Origin: Dyadobacter jejuensis | GTDB lineage: Bacteria > Bacteroidota > Bacteroidia > Cytophagales > Spirosomataceae | Reading direction: 5' to 3' | NCBI RefSeq assembly: GCF_003149085.1 | Contig: NZ_QGDT01000004.1 | Span: 310,001 to 374,000, forward strand | DNA: 64,000 nt | Part shown: one piece after another, positions 17,277-27,118 of the stretch | How positions within the stretch are numbered: position 1 is the first letter of the stretch | How the letters are laid out: each line of letters starts with the position of its first letter | The notes under the pieces: model-generated | What the model was told of the DNA's origin: nothing | What the model saw: the letters and a program-made list of their open reading frames with translations, nothing else | The model's database searches: none | Translations under genes and position numbers: made by a program

Positions 17277-17888
17277 TTAAACCTTACTGCTTTTTCTTTC
17301 TTTTCGAAATGCGATGATTCTGTGCTTAATAGCTGGGATTCTAATTACGAATCCCAGACCGACCAGAATGGCGTAGATCGCCCAGGTTTTTTCTAAAATG
17401 GCCACATGTAAAAGGCTCAGCAGGATAGCCAGGTAGCTTAGATTTTGAAGTTTTTTCCAATTTGTTTTTAGCGCCTTCATCGACTTCCTGTTTGAAGTAA
17501 ACAATAAGGGGATTAAAACCAAAACGGCAACGAATCCTGCTATATAATTGGCTTGGCTGAAGGTCTCTAGGAAGCCTTCAGCCCATATAAAAATTATAAA
17601 ATGTATCAAACTCCATACCGCCGTAGCAATGCCCATGGCCTGTCCGACAAATAGGATAAAAAATGGGGTACAGGTAAGTACGGCCGTCATCCATCGTATG
17701 GCAAACTCCCCAGATATATGGTATAACATTTCCAGAGTGGATTTGCCTTCCTTACTGGCTCCTTCTATTAGGGTAATGGAAAGGCCGTCGGACGTAAGGA
17801 TATCCAGCCTATTCGAAAGGATAAACATTGGGAATATAGCGAGTAGGGCGACGATCATCCAGCCATAATGCTTCTTAATAAAATTCAT
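17277..17888 (-). CDS. Ferric reductase-like transmembrane protein
   Basis: A 203-residue protein with about six hydrophobic segments. The C-terminal part (NWKKLQNLSYLAILLSLLHV, then YAILVGLGFVIRIPAIK) matches the ferric-reductase-like/YedZ-MsrQ transmembrane domain, where a His in SLLHV is a haem-ligand candidate. Another His in the third segment (WSLIHFIIFIWAEGF) would be its partner. The family moves electrons across the membrane from quinol or flavin to a partner. Pairing with the QorB-like enzyme makes an electron-transfer role plausible but untested. Confidence 0.6.
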   Translation of the reverse strand: MNFIKKHYGWMIVALLAIFPMFILSNRLDILTSDGLSITLIEGASKEGKSTLEMLYHISGEFAIRWMTAVLTCTPFFILFVGQAMGIATAVWSLIHFIIFIWAEGFLETFSQANYIAGFVAVLVLIPLLFTSNRKSMKALKTNWKKLQNLSYLAILLSLLHVAILEKTWAIYAILVGLGFVIRIPAIKHRIIAFRKERKSSKV

Positions 17889-17896
17889 ATCTTTAT

Positions 17897-18085
17897 TTAT
17901 TGGGCCTGTATGCCGCCGTTCTTTTTGGTAGTACTATGTATCCCCTTACCAAAATGGAAGGGATGAAAGGGATACTTCGGATTGCAGCTGTCAAAAAAGG
18001 CTCGGACCCCATCCGTATTGTTAACATATAGAAGGGTACGGTAATGAATATGCAGCTTACCACAGAAATCAATTTTGTTCCTCAC
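17897..18085 (-). CDS. Doubtful small open frame
   Basis: A 62-codon frame starting with GTG ends 8 bp before the ferric-reductase-like gene. The peptide (KLHIHYRTLLYVNNTDGVR, FFDSCNPKYPFHPFHF) has no signal or membrane segment and no recognised family. The frame continues upstream to a TAG. It may be a remnant of a longer gene or a non-coding frame. Confidence 0.2.
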   Translation of the reverse strand: MRNKIDFCGKLHIHYRTLLYVNNTDGVRAFFDSCNPKYPFHPFHFGKGIHSTTKKNGGIQAQ

Positions 18086-18577
18086 GATCTCCAGGCAGTC
18101 ACGCGCCTATCCTTTACAGCATTGGAACAAGTACTCCCAGTCGGGCTCAGTTTTTTTTCTTGCCTATGCAAAAATCAATTGATTTGACGACATTTTGATG
18201 ATCAATATGAGTCTAAAAAGGGTAAATGTGTGACGGAGTCGGGCTAACGAAAACAAATTGCAGGGGAGTAGTTCGTAGTCGGCGCAGCTTTTTAATTGAA
18301 ATAAGCTGTAGGCCGCTAGCGCGGTCTAAATCATAATCAAAAAATGAGAGTATTCAATAAAAATATATTTTGGAACGAACCAGGCTACTGGTATTTGCCA
18401 ATGATTTTAGGATGACCGTACTAAGCACCTTTATGACGCGTTGGCTCGCCTGTTCTTATAAACAATCACCTTAGCTCAAGTGGAATAAAGTATTTAAATT
18501 AATAGAATTTAAGGGGCCGTAGGCCACAGTCGTCGCACGTATTTAATGGCTGGTACTGTTCTGGCTGGTTGAAATTT
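18086..18577. other. Gap without recognisable gene
   Basis: About 490 bases with no credible coding frame. A short dyad GGCCGCTAGCGCGGTC lies near 18312-18327 and a second G/C-rich patch near 18510. Nothing else stands out. Confidence 0.45.
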
Positions 18578-19027
18578 TTAGTTTTTCAAAGCTTTACGTT
18601 TGTACTCAGCGATTTGTTCTTCAAATTTTTTACTATCCTTAAAGGCGCATAAGTTTCCGTCGGGGTCCAGAAATTTTGCAATTGTTCCCCAAGGATGTTC
18701 CTGATAATCCACCGCTACATGTCTTGCTTTTAGTCTATTTGTATATTTCTTTACATTGGGCACATTCATTCTCAGGCAAGTTTTGTGCCGGGCCGACTCG
18801 TTTATTGTTCCATTCGTTTCGTCATCCCATTCCACCATCAGATAAGCATTCCCAAATTCAAAGCAAGTAAGCCCATCCGCCTCAAACAAAATGGTCAGTT
18901 CTAGGGTGTTTTTATAAAATTCCACACAACGACTATAGTTTACCGTGTATAAGATAATTCCGGTAAGGTCGAATTTTGCCATGTCCAATTTGTCCTGTAG
19001 TGAACTATTCTCGTATGTGTTTGACAT
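18578..19027 (-). CDS. VOC/glyoxalase family protein
   Basis: A VOC (glyoxalase/bleomycin resistance/dioxygenase) fold protein. From the Met at 19027 it has 149 residues; another Met at 18982 is possible. Visible pieces are LTGIILYTVNYSRCVEFYKN (first beta-alpha-beta unit), LMVEWDD and the C-terminal HPWGTIAKFLDPDGNLCAF, with His and Glu-like metal positions. These proteins handle small reactive substrates or bind drugs. The substrate cannot be told. It is a single-gene unit. Confidence 0.75.
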   Translation of the reverse strand: MSNTYENSSLQDKLDMAKFDLTGIILYTVNYSRCVEFYKNTLELTILFEADGLTCFEFGNAYLMVEWDDETNGTINESARHKTCLRMNVPNVKKYTNRLKARHVAVDYQEHPWGTIAKFLDPDGNLCAFKDSKKFEEQIAEYKRKALKN

Positions 19028-19328
19028 TTTTTTGTATAATCTGCTCGTTACCATAACAAGTTTAGTGAAAAATTAAAGGATAATCAGTCTTCTCTTTTTG
19101 TTAAAAATCCCTAAAGAATATTTATATTTAAATTCGCTTCACCATCAGAACGTTAGGGACAGGGGATCAAATAGCCTGGTGCCCCTTGGTATGGACTTCT
19201 CTTATAGGACTGGTTCATCTAGAATATGCAGTCGATTATGTATCACCAACAGTGGCTTGGAAGGGTAGTGGGCCTATTCTACCCATAGCATGGGTACGAT
19301 CCATGACAAGTTCAGCCCTACCTCAATT
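19028..19328. other. Intergenic region, divergent promoters expected
   Basis: About 300 bases between divergent genes. It should carry the leftward VOC promoter and the rightward T9SS-protein promoter. No clear TAnnTTTG was located and no other structure was recognised. Confidence 0.4.
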
Positions 19329-20864
19329 ATGAACAAGAAATTTTATTTGCCTCTATTCTTTTTTCTGTTGGGCACTGCTACGGTTTATGGGCAATTGCCA
19401 GAACCAACACAGGCTTACAGAGGCCTATGGGTCACGCAGTTCAAAACTACTGTTTTGGGCAATGTAGCCGCCGAAGATGCCTTGATTAATTATGCCCTCG
19501 CCAACGATTTTAATTACCTGATTTGTACCAATATGTATCAGATCCTTACAGCCTCTTGCGGATCGTTTACTGCCGACATGACGGCCCTACAGGGTTTTGT
19601 AGCCAAGGCGCATACCGCTGGGATCGTCCTGGTAAGTGGAAATGTGGGATCCCTAGCCACAGCCGAAAAAATTCAAGACTATAATGATTGTGGTGGCGTC
19701 AGCAGTGCTGAGAAATTGGATATGATAACCTATGAATGTGAGTTTTATAATGAAGCCACCAATGGTTCCTGTCCTAGCTACGAATCATACATGAGTCAGC
19801 TGAATGGTATTAAGGACCTATGTGAGGCTACCGTAGGAAGTACGGGGGATGCGCTTGTCTGTGAGGCTTATATAGGAGGGGAAGGAAGCACAGGGTTGGT
19901 GCACACCTATTCGTCTGAGGCTCAAATGGAGGAAATAGCCAGCGTGGCCGATCATATTTTGTTAACCTATTACCGCCCTACACCCTTCAGTTATGGCGGT
20001 AATTTTTTTAACTGGACCATTGAAAGATTAAATTGGATAGCAAAATCGGGGGTGCCAAGTAACATCGTTTTATTGCTTAAATCACGAGATACCGACTCCA
20101 ATAATATGTATAATTACCTGCATACTTATCCAGGGACTCACCATGATGCGGTACGAGATCCGTACCTGTCCTGGGTAGAGGGTACACTTCATAACCCGAC
20201 GCTGACCAAAGGGTATCGGGAAAGCTATACCGATGGTACCTACCCTTGGCTGTCGGGCATTCAGGTGCAGGGGTTTACCTGGTTCGAACACCAGGCCAAT
20301 ATGGAGGGTACCCCGCTTCCGGTCACATTGGAGGAGTTTAAGGTTTTAGAAACGGACGATCATCTAGTCCAGGTGCATTGGTCCACCTTATCCGAATTGC
20401 AGAACGAATATTTTGAAATAGAACGATCGACAAATGCTATTAATTGGCATAGGTTATCGAGAATTGCCGGTGCTGGGACTACCCATCAATCCCAAAGCTA
20501 TGAATGGTTGGATCGTTACCCACTACCCAACACGTCTTATTACCGGTTAAAACAGTTGGACTATAACGGAGCATTTTCTTATTCTACTCTACAATCCATT
20601 CAATTGGAGGGGGAAAGTGAGTCGTGGATCCTCCATCCAAATCCCGCGAGGACTGAGCTAACTATAGCTACAGACGAAGCTATAGATCAGAATGCTATAA
20701 AGGTCTATGATAGCTCGGGTAGGAAGGTTCATTCCCTTAGCATGACGGAGGGGCCTAGGGGGACTACTCTGGACATTTCGAAGCTTCCAGTAGGCTTGTA
20801 TTGGATGGTATACAAAGGACATTCTAGGCGATTTGTAAAAGCCGAGGGGATTCAGCAGGAATAG
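19329..20864 (+). CDS. Secreted protein with T9SS C-terminal sorting domain, N-terminal domain unknown
   Basis: From the ATG at 19329 (the frame is open from 19290 but the signal peptide begins at MNKKFYLPLFFFLLGTATVYG) the protein has 511 residues. The N-terminal part (about 25-350) looks like an alpha/beta barrel (AYRGLWVTQF, ADHILLTYYRPTPF, QVQGFTWFEHQ) of unrecognised family; a glycosidase-like role is possible. From about residue 350 it has a Fn3/beta-sandwich-like region (VTLEEFKVLETDDHLVQVHW). The last 80 residues (WILHPNPARTELTIA, IKVYDSSGRKVHSLSM, GLYWMVYKGHSRRFVKA) are a type A T9SS sorting domain, so the protein should be exported through type IX secretion. Confidence 0.72.
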   Translation: MNKKFYLPLFFFLLGTATVYGQLPEPTQAYRGLWVTQFKTTVLGNVAAEDALINYALANDFNYLICTNMYQILTASCGSFTADMTALQGFVAKAHTAGIVLVSGNVGSLATAEKIQDYNDCGGVSSAEKLDMITYECEFYNEATNGSCPSYESYMSQLNGIKDLCEATVGSTGDALVCEAYIGGEGSTGLVHTYSSEAQMEEIASVADHILLTYYRPTPFSYGGNFFNWTIERLNWIAKSGVPSNIVLLLKSRDTDSNNMYNYLHTYPGTHHDAVRDPYLSWVEGTLHNPTLTKGYRESYTDGTYPWLSGIQVQGFTWFEHQANMEGTPLPVTLEEFKVLETDDHLVQVHWSTLSELQNEYFEIERSTNAINWHRLSRIAGAGTTHQSQSYEWLDRYPLPNTSYYRLKQLDYNGAFSYSTLQSIQLEGESESWILHPNPARTELTIATDEAIDQNAIKVYDSSGRKVHSLSMTEGPRGTTLDISKLPVGLYWMVYKGHSRRFVKAEGIQQE

Positions 20865-21215
20865 ACTTCGCTTAGGTAGTTCCTTGTCAACTTTGGGTGA
20901 TATGATATTTAATAAAACATTGAAAATTGTATAGTCAAAAATATATGAAGTCATTTTTGTTTTTTTTTATAAATTGACTTTTGAATTCTAATAAAAGTTA
21001 TCATTTTAATAGGATTTTATTGTTACATTTATTGAGATTCTCTCTGTTTATAAACTAGAAGTGGCCAATAATAATTGGTGTATAAGTAACAGAATTGTAG
21101 TCGTATACAAAGTATCGTATTTTTCGACATTTAATTGGCCAAATGCTTACACGTTGATTATGCGCTATTAGAGTAAGATTGTTTTATACCTCATCACCCT
21201 CAATAAACGATTTAT
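20865..21215. other. A/T-rich intergenic region
   Basis: About 350 bases without genes. It probably holds the promoter of the metalloprotease. A TGGCCAAT motif recurs near 21062 and, as ATTGGCC, near 21133; significance is unknown. Confidence 0.4.
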
Positions 21216-23708
21216 ATGAAAAATTTCTATCCTCTAATTATTGTCTGTCTGCTCAGTACCATCGGATATGGACAGCACCGTATTATTTTTAAACCCGCCA
21301 TATCGACTAACGGCGTTTCACTCGATACTAAGTTTAAAAGACATCAATTCGTTAAGGTAGACCTGCAGGAGGCCTATCGATCCGTGCAGCAATATGATAC
21401 CCTAAGGTTGGAGCTGCCCCATGAAATAGGAGGTCTGTATTATTTTACGGAAAATCAATTGCTAGCTAAAGACTACAAGGAGGTAGTTGCTGGGCTAAAT
21501 GGCACGAGAACGTCTATAGCACGGGTAAAGACTTTCACGGGTCATAGCGCGGATGGAAAGTCCTCGATGGCGCTCACGATAGGAGATGGATTTTTAATGG
21601 CCGGAATTACCAAGTCGGGTAAAAACTGGGTCGTTGAGCAGGCTCAAAATGTAAATGGGGAGACGGACCATCAGCTCATGCTGGTATATGCCCAGGACGA
21701 TGTAATCGAAGACGGTGAATACAGCTGTGCTGTTGATGATATCAAGAAAAAGGCCAAAGAGGTGGGTTCGCCAGATGGCGAAAGAAAGTTGGCCGACGGT
21801 TGTAAAACCATCAAACTAGCTATCGCTTCGGATTCGTCAATGGTGGCCAAATATGGGGATGCTGCGACGGTGGCCAATCGAAATATTTCCATTGTTCAGT
21901 CGCTGAGGGTATTATTTAGACACGAATTCGTCGATAATCTGGAAATCAGTATTGTGGCACAATACCTTAGTGAGCTAAATTCGACGGATCCTTTACTTCC
22001 AACGAGTACTTCGACCGATCCTAACGTGGTTCTTCCTCGCTTTGCCAACTGGGGACAAACCACTGGCTTTGGTACTGCTTTTGATATGGCTGCTTTATGG
22101 ACCAATCGCGATTTTGATGGGACGACAGTAGGTTATGCCTATGTGGGTACCCTTTGCCGTGGCATGTATCAAATTCTTCAAGATTATACTAGTAATATGG
22201 TGGGATTGCAGGTCCTAGCCGCCCATGAAATGGGGCATAACCTGGGTTCAATGCATGATACGGCGGGTTCTCCTTATATTATGGCCCCTACGGTTAACTA
22301 TACCACTGAATGGTCGGCCGCTTCAAAAATGAGCATCAGTGCAGAAATTAACACTGCGGGTGCCTGTCTGGTGGGCTGTACGTTACCGGTATCCGCCGAT
22401 TATATTGTGAATCCGGTGGCTGGTTGTCCGGGTGGTTCCATCACGTTTAAAGACAAATCTTCGAATAGTTCCTCTAGAAACTGGACTTTTGAGGCGGGCA
22501 GCCCAACAACCTCTACCTTGGCCCAACCGGCCGTAAGTTATGCCACGGCTGGGACGTACGATGTGAATTTATTGGTAGATGGGGTCGTTAACTTGTCAAA
22601 ACCCAATTCTATCATCATTGGCGACCCTGCCATCAATACCGCCTCCTGCCCGACACCCACGGGAGCCCCAGGAAAGGGTGGGATTAGGTATTTTGGGTTA
22701 AATACCATTAGTCATTCCTCTGGCAATGCCGTTGCTGATAACGCCAGATATATGGATTTTTCTTGCTCCAAAATCACCTATTTAGAGCCTGGTACTACCT
22801 ATGATGTTGGCATGACCGTCGGGAACTATTCTGCTGTAGAGGCCGATATAGTATATGAACATGTTAGGGTTTTTATAGACTATAATGGCGATGGGGTCTT
22901 TTCTGGCTCCGAATTGGTCGTTAGCTCGGGTGGGGCTGCCTTTGCAGGTGGTCCGGTGAGCTATGCCACTTCCAGTTCTTATTCTTATATGCGGTTTACT
23001 ACTACCGCTACCCCAACCTTCAATACGCTTTTGCGTATGCGCGTCATTTCAACCATTTTTGGTTCACCAACCTCCGATCCCTGCGTTAACCCTGTGGACG
23101 GCCAGGTAGAAGATTATGCCGTCATGTTTGCCGACCAAACTGCTCTTCCAGTGGATCTTATCGCCTTTAATGGCTCCTATGAAAACAACCGGAATCGGCT
23201 TAAATGGCAAACAAATAATGAAAGTCAGATGCTGGGATATCATGTGGAAAGGAGCCTAGATGGCGTAGCCTTTAAGGCGGTTACCTTCGTTCCTTCTCAG
23301 AATTATGGCACAACAGCAGGTTATTATGATTTTACTGACGACGTCGTTTCCCAAAAAGTAGGGGGGTACTATTACCGCTTAAAAATGGAAGAAATGGATG
23401 GTACCAGCCGTTTTAGCAGGATGATATACCTTAAGAATTTGGATGCTCAACCTACCTTCGCATTAACCCATTGTCAGACCTTACTCAACGGGCCTGAAAT
23501 GACCTATGGGCTGGTTTCTGACAAGGAAAGGGAGGTGCAGTTTTCGATAACCAATATTCTCGGTATCCGGATCAAGACCTGGTCGGCCTATATACATGAT
23601 GGGAGCAACCAGTTGAAGCAGGACGTTTCAGATATGCCCAATGGCATCTATTTCTTTACGGTGGAAAGTCCAGGAGAGCCTATAATTGTGGAGAAAATCC
23701 TAAAATAA
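21216..23708 (+). CDS. Reprolysin-like metalloprotease with GEVED-type domain and T9SS sorting domain
   Basis: The 830-residue secreted protein starts with a signal peptide (MKNFYPLIIVCLLSTIGYG). A propeptide-like region follows, then the zinc protease domain with HEMGHNLGSMHD at residues 337-348, i.e. HExxHxxGxxHD of the adamalysin/reprolysin group. Next are a PKD-like domain (ITFKDKSSNSSSRNWTFEAG), a GEVED-type domain (VRVFIDYNGDGVFSG, DGQVEDYAV), a Fn3-like stretch (LIAFNGSYENNRNRLKWQ) and a C-terminal T9SS-type tail. It would act outside the cell as a protease. It is followed by a hairpin terminator and is monocistronic. Confidence 0.88.
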   Translation: MKNFYPLIIVCLLSTIGYGQHRIIFKPAISTNGVSLDTKFKRHQFVKVDLQEAYRSVQQYDTLRLELPHEIGGLYYFTENQLLAKDYKEVVAGLNGTRTSIARVKTFTGHSADGKSSMALTIGDGFLMAGITKSGKNWVVEQAQNVNGETDHQLMLVYAQDDVIEDGEYSCAVDDIKKKAKEVGSPDGERKLADGCKTIKLAIASDSSMVAKYGDAATVANRNISIVQSLRVLFRHEFVDNLEISIVAQYLSELNSTDPLLPTSTSTDPNVVLPRFANWGQTTGFGTAFDMAALWTNRDFDGTTVGYAYVGTLCRGMYQILQDYTSNMVGLQVLAAHEMGHNLGSMHDTAGSPYIMAPTVNYTTEWSAASKMSISAEINTAGACLVGCTLPVSADYIVNPVAGCPGGSITFKDKSSNSSSRNWTFEAGSPTTSTLAQPAVSYATAGTYDVNLLVDGVVNLSKPNSIIIGDPAINTASCPTPTGAPGKGGIRYFGLNTISHSSGNAVADNARYMDFSCSKITYLEPGTTYDVGMTVGNYSAVEADIVYEHVRVFIDYNGDGVFSGSELVVSSGGAAFAGGPVSYATSSSYSYMRFTTTATPTFNTLLRMRVISTIFGSPTSDPCVNPVDGQVEDYAVMFADQTALPVDLIAFNGSYENNRNRLKWQTNNESQMLGYHVERSLDGVAFKAVTFVPSQNYGTTAGYYDFTDDVVSQKVGGYYYRLKMEEMDGTSRFSRMIYLKNLDAQPTFALTHCQTLLNGPEMTYGLVSDKEREVQFSITNILGIRIKTWSAYIHDGSNQLKQDVSDMPNGIYFFTVESPGEPIIVEKILK

Positions 23709-23726
23709 TTAAGTATGATGGATGGT

Positions 23727-23771
23727 AGTAAGCCTGTAAGTTCAACTTCAATTGAACGGACAGGCTTTACT
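23727..23771 (+). terminator. Terminator between metalloprotease and P-type ATPase
   Basis: AGTAAGCCTGT pairs with ACAGGCTTTACT, with an inner GTTCAA/TTGAAC hairpin, and CTTTTT follows on the plus strand. The A/T flanks may also serve the convergent ATPase gene. Confidence 0.7.
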
Positions 23772-23775
23772 CTTT

Positions 23776-26292
23776 TTAACTCCCTATGGATGGAGTTTGC
23801 TTGCGTTTTCGAACATAATATTTAACCCCTTCGTACCAAGTCGTAAAAACAAACCCAATTCCACAGCTAATCATCAGTTGCCGTATGGTTACGGCTTCAA
23901 GGCTAAAAAAATGAGTGACAGCTGGAATGCCAAAGATCAAAGCGGTGATCAGAATGGTAACTCCTATAATCACTGGCATCAGGTTGTTTTTGTAATGCAG
24001 GGTTTGCCATAGCGAATAGGTAAAGGAGCGGTTAACGAGCGTCAGAAATATATTGGCCGAAATAAGTCCTAAAAAAACCATGGATCTGGTTAAGTTTTCA
24101 TTATAGGATTGTCCTACCGCATATTGATACAAAAGTAGCAGTCCCAAAGTGATGCCTATCCCTTGTAAAAAGCTTCCCGACAATTCCTTTAGACTAAAAA
24201 AGGTAGAGGTGAAAGGTCTTGGTTTTTGGGCCATAAGACCCTTTTCCATAGGCTCATTTTCATAGATAATGGAGCAGGTAGGGCCCATGATAAGCTCGAA
24301 GAAAATAATATGAACTGGTCTGAAAATGCTCGGATATATCCAACCCAGGGCCAAGGGGATAAAGACCGTCAGGATGATAGGAATATGAATGGAGATGATA
24401 TATCGGATGGCATTTTTGAGGCTCAGGTATATTTTTCGGCCCATGGCCACAGCATCCACCATTTTGGCTAGATTGTCCTCTACCAATATTAGCGATGCGG
24501 CTTGTTTCGCTATTTCAGTGCCTTTCCTTCCCATGGCGATTCCAATATGAGCGGCCTTTAGGGCAGGACCATCATTGACTCCATCGCCGGTCATGGCGAC
24601 GATCTGGCCATTGGCTTTAAGCGCTTCGATCACCTTTAGTTTTGCTTCTGGGAACATCCGAGCAAAAATTTGAGTATCCATGACTTTTTGCCTCAAGGTA
24701 GCCTCATCCATTTTTAATAAATCTTCTCCAAGTAGTACGGACTCAACTCCTTTAAATCCAACATTTCTAGCGATATTTTGTGTGGTTGTGGCATTGTCGC
24801 CAGTGATGATTTTTACCTGTATGCCCGCTTTATAAAAGGATTCGAATACCGATCTAATATTCGCCTTAGGAGGATCGTAAAAGGCTACCAATCCCAGAAA
24901 TTGAAAAGAAAGATCCTGTTGTTTGTCAGGGAAAGTACTTTTGAGAAAAAGGCTCTGGCCTACGGCTAATATCCGATATCCCTGGCCGGCGAGTTCCTGG
25001 AGCTTATCCTGGATGCGCCTTTTCTCGTCTGCGGTCAGCTTACTAACCCGCACAATGGCTTCAGGTGCCCCCTTGGCTGCTATGATGCGATCGCCCGATG
25101 TGCTTTCATATACATGGGTCATCATGGGAGGCTTACCTTCGAGGGGGTACTCGTGTACCAATTTGTAATGGGGCCTAAGATCGACCGGTATGCTTTTCTG
25201 ATACGCTTCATGCAAGGCCTTTTCCATGGGGTCGAAGGGAGTCGGCTCACTGGACCACATCGCCATGGAGAGCAGGGTGTGCCCCTCTTCGTCCAATGGG
25301 CTTTTAGGACTTTGTAAATGATCACCTCCTAGCGTATATAGCTTTACCAGTTCCATTCGGTTTTCGGTGATAGTGCCCGTCTTGTCCGTACAGATAATGG
25401 TGGCACTGCCAAGGGTTTCTATGGTTTGCGTTCTTTTGACGATGACACCATGCTGCGCCAGACGCCAGGCACCTAAGGCCATAAATGTGGTGAAAGCCAC
25501 TGGGATTTCCTCTGGTAATATGCTCATTGCAAGAGCCAGGGCCTTTAATAAACTATCTAAGATTTGTCCTGAAAGTAAAAAGTTGATACCCCAGACGATT
25601 AAGAAGACTATGCCTCCCACAATAGCCATTTTCTTGACGAAATCGGTGATCTGAATCTGGAGTGGGGTAGCGGTTTGCCGTATCAGGTCCAGGCTTACCC
25701 CAATCTTTCCGAGTTTTGTATTGTTTCTTATGGCCGTAACTTCGATAAGCGCGCGTCCACTGCTAACGAGTGTACCCTGAAAAACGGGCTCAGCTTCTTG
25801 GTTTTTTACGATCGCCATAGATTCGCCCGTGAGGATCGATTCGTTGACCGAAAAATCGTGGGCCTCTACTATGGAGCCATCGGCCGGGATCCGGTCTCCT
25901 TCTTCCAGTATTAGCGTGTCACCTATTACCACTTCTTCCAATAAGATACGGATAGCCTGCCCGTTGCGAATGACCCTCGACTGCCCTTGCGTAAGATTTT
26001 TTAATTGGTGGAGCGCATTTTGTGTCTTGCGATCCTGATAAATTGAAATAGTGGAAAGGACTACTATGGCACCTAACATAAACAGGCCTTCTCCCCAAGC
26101 ACCCGTTAGAAAATAAAGGGTAGCAGCCGCAACCAAAAGGAGTAACATGGGCTCTTTGGCAAGGCCTAGGATCGCCTCTGCCAAGCCATTCTGGCTACGA
26201 TCTTCTAACTTATTTTCCCCGTGTTTATGGCGAGACTGTAATACCTGCTGGTCGTTGAGCCCTCTCAATAGCTCTGTGGTGGTATCGGACAT
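23776..26292 (-). CDS. Cation-translocating P-type ATPase (P2-like)
   Basis: The 838-residue pump has the phosphorylation site DKTGTITENRM, the actuator TGES loop (ILTGESMAIVK), the hinge TGDGVNDGPALK and two groups of membrane helices. The M4 ion-binding stretch reads ILPEEIPVAFTTFMALGAW; PEEIP there is neither the classic PEGLP of SERCA nor PVALP of proton pumps, so the cation (Ca2+, Mn2+, Na+ or other) cannot be assigned. It is a full-length integral inner-membrane enzyme and a single-gene unit. Confidence 0.9.
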   Translation of the reverse strand: MSDTTTELLRGLNDQQVLQSRHKHGENKLEDRSQNGLAEAILGLAKEPMLLLLVAAATLYFLTGAWGEGLFMLGAIVVLSTISIYQDRKTQNALHQLKNLTQGQSRVIRNGQAIRILLEEVVIGDTLILEEGDRIPADGSIVEAHDFSVNESILTGESMAIVKNQEAEPVFQGTLVSSGRALIEVTAIRNNTKLGKIGVSLDLIRQTATPLQIQITDFVKKMAIVGGIVFLIVWGINFLLSGQILDSLLKALALAMSILPEEIPVAFTTFMALGAWRLAQHGVIVKRTQTIETLGSATIICTDKTGTITENRMELVKLYTLGGDHLQSPKSPLDEEGHTLLSMAMWSSEPTPFDPMEKALHEAYQKSIPVDLRPHYKLVHEYPLEGKPPMMTHVYESTSGDRIIAAKGAPEAIVRVSKLTADEKRRIQDKLQELAGQGYRILAVGQSLFLKSTFPDKQQDLSFQFLGLVAFYDPPKANIRSVFESFYKAGIQVKIITGDNATTTQNIARNVGFKGVESVLLGEDLLKMDEATLRQKVMDTQIFARMFPEAKLKVIEALKANGQIVAMTGDGVNDGPALKAAHIGIAMGRKGTEIAKQAASLILVEDNLAKMVDAVAMGRKIYLSLKNAIRYIISIHIPIILTVFIPLALGWIYPSIFRPVHIIFFELIMGPTCSIIYENEPMEKGLMAQKPRPFTSTFFSLKELSGSFLQGIGITLGLLLLYQYAVGQSYNENLTRSMVFLGLISANIFLTLVNRSFTYSLWQTLHYKNNLMPVIIGVTILITALIFGIPAVTHFFSLEAVTIRQLMISCGIGFVFTTWYEGVKYYVRKRKQTPSIGS

Positions 26293-26604
26293 AGGGGTGC
26301 GTAGATGGGGTTCCAGATGCTAATCTGCTGACGATGTTCCTTAAAGTTAAGCTATTCCTAACAAAATTGGAAATGGGTATCTCAATGAACCAGATGATGT
26401 TGCAACCCGACTGACTGGATTTGGCTCCAGTATCGTTATGGCGGATTCGGAGGATCGTGTATTTGAGATTGGGGTTATTTCAAGAACCGTACAGGTGCCA
26501 TAGGTCAATTTGTGAAATGGTCCTGTACGGTTGTGGTCTTCCCCCCCCCTCGTTACCTAATGCCTTATACGAAAAGAGTTGGAGGAGGGGGGACTTTAAT
26601 TTGG
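26293..26604. other. Intergenic region with long-spaced inverted repeat
   Basis: AACCGTACAGG (26485-26495) and CCTGTACGGTT (26522-26532) are perfect 11-bp arms, with an inner CCAT/ATGG. There is no T-tract, so it is not a standard terminator. A run of nine C lies just beyond. No gene is seen. Confidence 0.5.
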
Positions 26605-26994
26605 CTATTTGGTGATAGCGGAATCGATGGTCTTTATGAGGTACTTTTCGGCGATTACGGCCATAATTTTGGGGCCGGCCTGAAAACCATTATAGACGGA
26701 AGGAGATTTGCCAACCTCCTTCGTTCTGGCCAATTCCTGGCCGGTTTTACGATCAGAAATCTTGACGAAGCCCTTAAACATACTCCCAAATTTGACAGCC
26801 TTGTACTGGCCATCGACGAGGCATTCGATAAGGTAGTCGGCGTCTTGCTTTTGGTCTACCAGTTGGTACCCCTTGTACTTCATTTTGTCAATAATTTTGC
26901 TTTCGAAACCTTTTTCAGTAGGTGCAACGAAAAATTTTTGAGCCTTGCAGCTCAAAGAGGCCAGAAGGGCAAAGGCCAACAGTTTTACTTTCAT
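26605..26994 (-). CDS. Small secreted protein, unknown function
   Basis: Start chosen at the ATG at 26994, giving a signal peptide MKVKLLAFALLASLSCKAQ and 129 residues in all (the frame is open 18 codons further up, without signal features). The mature part has a pattern of EKGFESKIIDKMKYKGYQL, DADYLIECLVDG, FVKISDRKTGQELART, NGFQAGPKIMAVIAEKYL. I do not recognise a named family. It would be periplasmic or outer-membrane associated. It is the last gene of the leftward run that follows the phytase locus. Confidence 0.65.
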   Translation of the reverse strand: MKVKLLAFALLASLSCKAQKFFVAPTEKGFESKIIDKMKYKGYQLVDQKQDADYLIECLVDGQYKAVKFGSMFKGFVKISDRKTGQELARTKEVGKSPSVYNGFQAGPKIMAVIAEKYLIKTIDSAITK

Positions 26995-27118
26995 TGAATA
27001 ATGATTAATGTTAATGATTAACTCGGAATTTCTATCCGCGCTCACCATAAGGCATAATGGAAGGTTATTCTACTCTGACCATTTCTTAGCACCATTAATC
27101 TGGGTTTGCTGGTTTCTT

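Noticed and set aside
26530..26600. Poly-C and poly-G runs as a phase-variable site
   Set aside because: The C run is outside a coding or clear promoter context, so phase variation is not supported.
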